34,623 nt of DNA, from contig JAZNDR010000064.1 of NCBI GenBank assembly GCA_045588185.1, positions 1-34,623 of the forward strand. The letters run 5' to 3'. Below the pieces are notes generated by a model that saw only the letters and a program-made list of their open reading frames with translations, was not told where the DNA came from and searched no databases. The DNA comes from Scatosoma sp045588185. Lineage in GTDB: Bacteria > Bacillota > Clostridia > Christensenellales > Borkfalkiaceae. Below, one piece after another: positions 32,389 through 34,623 of the stretch. Made by a program: the position numbers and the translations under genes. Every line of letters starts with the position of its first letter. The stretch's first letter is position 1.

Positions 32389-33690
32389 TTATTCTTCTAT
32401 GATTTGAGAAGCCCGCACATCGGGCTTTTTCGTTTGGTAATTGATATTGTACAGCTTTAAACCGCGCACGTTTTTCGCGTATAAGCCGTAGCTGGGAAGC
32501 TTGAATTTATGACATTCGGGATAATCCTTGCTGTCGGGGAAATGCACGGTATTTTCCCTTTCTCCGCCCAAAACGTGCAGATTGATATTGTTCAACGAGA
32601 TATTCTCGATTTTATTCGTTTCGTCCGTACTGACGATAAGGCTCGGATACGAACGGTTCGTGCCGTAATCGCTCCCCTCTTTGATATCGGGGAACCAGCT
32701 GTCGATACTCTTGAACCGTTCTTCGTGCACGTCGGCGTAAAGATTAGAAATATTGATATTGGAAATACTGCCCATCGGCGTACCCTTGGGCGCGCGCAAA
32801 CGGTCTGCCAAATAAATGAACAAAGGGTTTGCCACGTTGTTCATCGTAATATTCGAAATGTTCACACCGTAAATATTCGCCCCGTCCACACTCTCAATGG
32901 CAATCCCCGAATGTTGCGTATTGAGCAATACGCAGTTGGTAATATTGATATAACGGAAATCGCCGATAGATTCCGTACCGAGCTTGATTGCGTTTGCGCG
33001 GCTGCTCATGATACAGTTGGTTACGGTGATACGCTGACACGCCAAGCGTTGATTGTCAAAGTACGAGGTTTTTAATACAAGAGCGTCGTCGCCCGTTTTA
33101 ATGATACAATCGGAAATGACTACGTCCTCGCACCCGTCGGGGCTGATTCCGTCGATATGCGAATGAATATATACTTTGGAAATGATAACGTCCTTACACG
33201 CGCCCATCAAAACGGAAATATCCGTTGCGTGCAATATCTTTACGTCGGAAAGCCGTAATCCGTTTACCTTACGGAACGCAAAGACCTTCGCTCCGCGATG
33301 GTAGCCATCCCCGTTGGCACTGCGCTTGTCCTCGGGGTCCCACAGCGAAAGCATATCAATCGTCGCAAGACCGCGAATACTGATATTCTCCGCCTCGTTT
33401 GCGTAAAACATCGCGCAGGTGTATTTACTGTGCGACAGGTCTTGATATAACGCGTAAGGAATTTCCTCGTCCGCGGCAAAATCGCTCAATTTATCCGCCG
33501 AATAAATTTTTACGCCGTCCTCAAACACGAGGTTGGTGTTGCTATGCAAAACCACCGTGGAAAGCTTATATACCCCAAACGGCACGAACACGGTTTCGCC
33601 GCCGCGCTTTGCGCCTAAATCGATTGCTTTTTGGAAAGCCGCCGTATGTAATGCAGAGGATTCGTCGATAAAGTCTTTTACGTTAATCAT
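32389..33690 (-). CDS. Glycoside hydrolase family 28-like right-handed beta-helix protein
   Basis: This 433-aa protein begins MINVKDFIDESSALHTAAFQ, typical of the beta-helix cap of polygalacturonase-like proteins. The GH28 core is seen as HIDGISPDGCEDVVISDCII followed by KTGDDALVLKTS (about residues 205-240), with the catalytic Asp residues of DG and GDD, then ANAIKLGTES and repeated beta-helix rungs (ITVTNCIM, INITNCVL, VNISNITM). The histidine motif GHG of fungal enzymes is replaced, as in many bacterial members. There is no signal peptide, so it likely acts on imported galacturonide-type oligosaccharides in the cytoplasm. The start at 33690 follows AAGGA; a longer reading would start inside the promoter. 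The promoter matches the consensus exactly. Confidence 0.87.
   Translation of the reverse strand: MINVKDFIDESSALHTAAFQKAIDLGAKRGGETVFVPFGVYKLSTVVLHSNTNLVFEDGVKIYSADKLSDFAADEEIPYALYQDLSHSKYTCAMFYANEAENISIRGLATIDMLSLWDPEDKRSANGDGYHRGAKVFAFRKVNGLRLSDVKILHATDISVLMGACKDVIISKVYIHSHIDGISPDGCEDVVISDCIIKTGDDALVLKTSYFDNQRLACQRITVTNCIMSSRANAIKLGTESIGDFRYINITNCVLLNTQHSGIAIESVDGANIYGVNISNITMNNVANPLFIYLADRLRAPKGTPMGSISNINISNLYADVHEERFKSIDSWFPDIKEGSDYGTNRSYPSLIVSTDETNKIENISLNNINLHVLGGERENTVHFPDSKDYPECHKFKLPSYGLYAKNVRGLKLYNINYQTKKPDVRASQIIEE
32409..32430 (+). terminator. Terminator of the regulator gene, inside the opposite GH28 gene
   Basis: AAGCCCG (32409-32415), loop CACAT, CGGGCTT (32421-32427), continuing into a run of five T. 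It lies 22 bases after the regulator stop, in the part of the opposite strand that codes for the last residues of the GH28 protein. The structure is a classic short intrinsic terminator for plus-strand RNA. Confidence 0.6.
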
Positions 33691-33743
33691 TCTATTTTTA
33701 TTCCTTCGTTCTTTTTTCCTGCTTTTTTCCCACGCATGAACCG

Positions 33744-33763
33744 TGTGTAAATTTCTATTACAC
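33744..33763. promoter_or_regulatory. Candidate operator in the GH28 leader (inverted repeat)
   Basis: TGTGTAAATTT (33744-33754) repeats the same 11 bases at 33820-33830. This copy also forms an inverted repeat, GTGTAA-N7-TTACAC (33745-33763). It lies downstream of the GH28 promoter, inside the untranslated leader, where a bound protein would repress. Confidence 0.4.
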
Positions 33764-33790
33764 CTTTCCCGCAGCGTGTTATCACTCCAC

Positions 33791-33819
33791 ATTATATATT
33801 GTAAACAAACTTCTGTCAA
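33791..33819 (-). promoter_or_regulatory. Perfect-consensus promoter of the GH28 gene
   Basis: On the minus strand: -35 TTGACA (33814-33819), 17-base spacer, -10 TATAAT (33791-33796). All twelve box positions and the spacing match the sigma-A consensus. The leader to the ATG at 33690 is about 95 bases. Such a strong promoter in a sugar locus is expected to be kept off by a repressor; two motif copies flank it. Confidence 0.75.
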
Positions 33820-33831
33820 TGTGTAAATTTA
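33818..33831 (-). promoter_or_regulatory. Candidate operator, copy C, abutting the GH28 -35 box
   Basis: AATGTGTAAATTTA on the plus strand, 11 of 14 bases identical to copies A and B. It overlaps the outer end of the -35 box by two bases, the place where class II activators or repressors contact RNA polymerase. Confidence 0.4.
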
Positions 33832-33876
33832 TGGAAAATATAGGTTTATTTCTTGTTTGGGAATTTTTGGAAAACG

Positions 33877-33918
33877 CAAAAAAGCACCCCTGCGGCGAAA
33901 AATTTGCCGCAGGGGTGC
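33877..33918 (-). terminator. Intrinsic terminator of the PHP-domain gene
   Basis: On the minus strand, a perfect 13-base stem (33884-33896 with 33906-33918, GCACCCCTGCGGC arms) with a 9-base loop is followed at once by TTTTTTGCGTTTT. It begins 13 bases after the stop codon at 33932 and isolates the GH28 promoter from the gene upstream. Confidence 0.88.
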
Positions 33919-33931
33919 ATTCCGTTTATCG

Positions 33932-34623
33932 TTATTTTTGAATAATATCTTCCATAAAATAGGCGTTCGTGTTCGCCCGTTTTCCCCGCTCGTCCACGAG
34001 CGTGAGTCTGAAATACCCGCAATAATGAGGCACGTCGAAGCAGGCTTCCGTCAGCGGCTTTCCGTCTTCCGCGTACACCGCGCGCGCTTCTCTTGCTCGA
34101 CAAGTAAGGTAAATTTTATCCACGCCCGAGCATTTCACGAACACCTTGCCGTCCTCGAAATACAGCTCGTAAATTTCAGGTCCTTCCGAGGCGTAAAAGT
34201 CCCCGTTTTCAAGCGCTTTGGTAATCGTTCTATATTGTAAATTTTCCGCTTTTATCATCGTAAACGCCACGCCCGCGTCCGAATAACGGGAAGTCTTTTC
34301 CCGCCTGTTATGGTTGTCGTCGGCGGCGATACAATAAATCTTTTTCCCGCCCGTCAACATATCGTCGTATTCCTTGGCGTTGTATTCCTCGTAGCCTGAA
34401 ACCAAACTTCCGCCGTTTACGATTTCCATTGCGTGCATACCGTTATACGACATGTAATCGTTGTAATTTTCCCTCGACCAAGTAGGATGATTATACGTGA
34501 TAAAAAAGCCTTTTTCGCGACACCCTTGTATCACGTGACTGATTGCCTCGCCCGTGTATTCACGGACGTAATCGGGCTCGTTTTCGTTAAATTTGACCAA
34601 ATGACGGTTTTTAGGCGCATTGC
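33932..34623 (-). CDS. PHP-domain metal-dependent hydrolase, C-terminal part
   Basis: The reading frame is open to the right edge, so about 229 C-terminal residues are visible and the start lies outside. NAPKNRHLVKFNENEPD near the edge, then FFITYNHPTWSREN (metal-binding His of an NHP motif) and IAADDNHNRRE (D-x-H motif) fit the C-terminal half of the polymerase-and-histidinol-phosphatase (PHP) fold, which hydrolyses phosphate esters with a cluster of two or three metals. A beta-rich tail of about 90 residues (YASEGPEIYELYFEDGKVFV onward) follows; such tails occur in PHP proteins of sugar loci. A TTG inside the frame at 34600 could serve as a start but lacks a ribosome site and would cut the domain, so I treat the gene as partial. 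A strong terminator follows. Confidence 0.8.
   Translation of the reverse strand, partial: NAPKNRHLVKFNENEPDYVREYTGEAISHVIQGCREKGFFITYNHPTWSRENYNDYMSYNGMHAMEIVNGGSLVSGYEEYNAKEYDDMLTGGKKIYCIAADDNHNRREKTSRYSDAGVAFTMIKAENLQYRTITKALENGDFYASEGPEIYELYFEDGKVFVKCSGVDKIYLTCRAREARAVYAEDGKPLTEACFDVPHYCGYFRLTLVDERGKRANTNAYFMEDIIQK

Noticed and set aside
33691..33819. In-frame extension of the GH28 gene by 43 codons
   Set aside because: Its ATG is inside the -35 box of the perfect promoter, and the extension is basic and unlike the family; ATG at 33690 has a proper ribosome site.

Overview
The window looks like chromosomal DNA of an anaerobic Gram-positive bacterium of the Bacillota (class Clostridia, probably an uncultured gut lineage). 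This is inferred from the single-chain pyruvate:ferredoxin oxidoreductase, the Gram-positive style lipoproteins, a sugar ABC importer with no ATPase gene beside it, an AraC-type regulator with a cupin-like N-terminus, and sigma-A promoters. I see no rRNA, tRNA, CRISPR array, insertion sequence or phage gene. No stretch longer than about 240 bases lacks a gene.

Layout. (1) 1-137: start of a flavin-dependent pyridine-nucleotide-disulphide oxidoreductase (minus strand, cut by the left edge). (2) 371-3485: a tightly overlapped minus-strand operon of a Gfo/Idh/MocA oxidoreductase, nagA and nagB. Its promoter lies back to back with that of the plus-strand pyruvate:ferredoxin oxidoreductase gene (3696-7001). 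(3) 7037-7615: tdk with its own promoter. (4) 7689-28529: a roughly 21 kb minus-strand run of eleven genes, apparently one carbohydrate-scavenging unit. In transcription order it encodes a 268-aa protein of unknown function, a 640-aa substrate-binding lipoprotein, two permeases, a 1084-aa surface protein, a DUF4838-type lipoprotein, a 1259-aa lipoprotein, an unrecognised 40-aa protein, an 889-aa secreted protein, a GH2 glycosidase and a GH63/MGH1-like glycosidase. (5) 28709-31408: an 899-aa TIM-barrel protein facing an AraC-type regulator (31535-32386), with overlapping -10 boxes. (6) 32389-33690: a GH28-family gene with a perfect-consensus promoter. (7) 33932-34623: the C-terminal part of a PHP-domain protein (cut by the right edge).

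How it may work together (inference). Lipoproteins and secreted adhesin-like proteins with Ig-like and GLUG-like modules capture a complex glycan or its fragments. The substrate-binding protein and two permeases import oligosaccharides, using a shared ATPase encoded elsewhere. Cytoplasmic GH2, GH63-like and GH28 enzymes trim them, and the AraC-type protein controls the region. A 14-base motif (ATGTGTWWATTTA core, plus strand) recurs near three minus-strand transcription starts and is a candidate operator. Hairpins separate several cistrons and may set protein ratios. The nag operon could take up amino sugars released by the same system, but that link rests only on proximity.

The least explained parts are the 40-aa gene whose tail resembles the end of the neighbouring 1259-aa lipoprotein, the duplicated modules of the two large surface proteins, the 268-aa and 899-aa proteins, and the shared leader and operator-like repeats.
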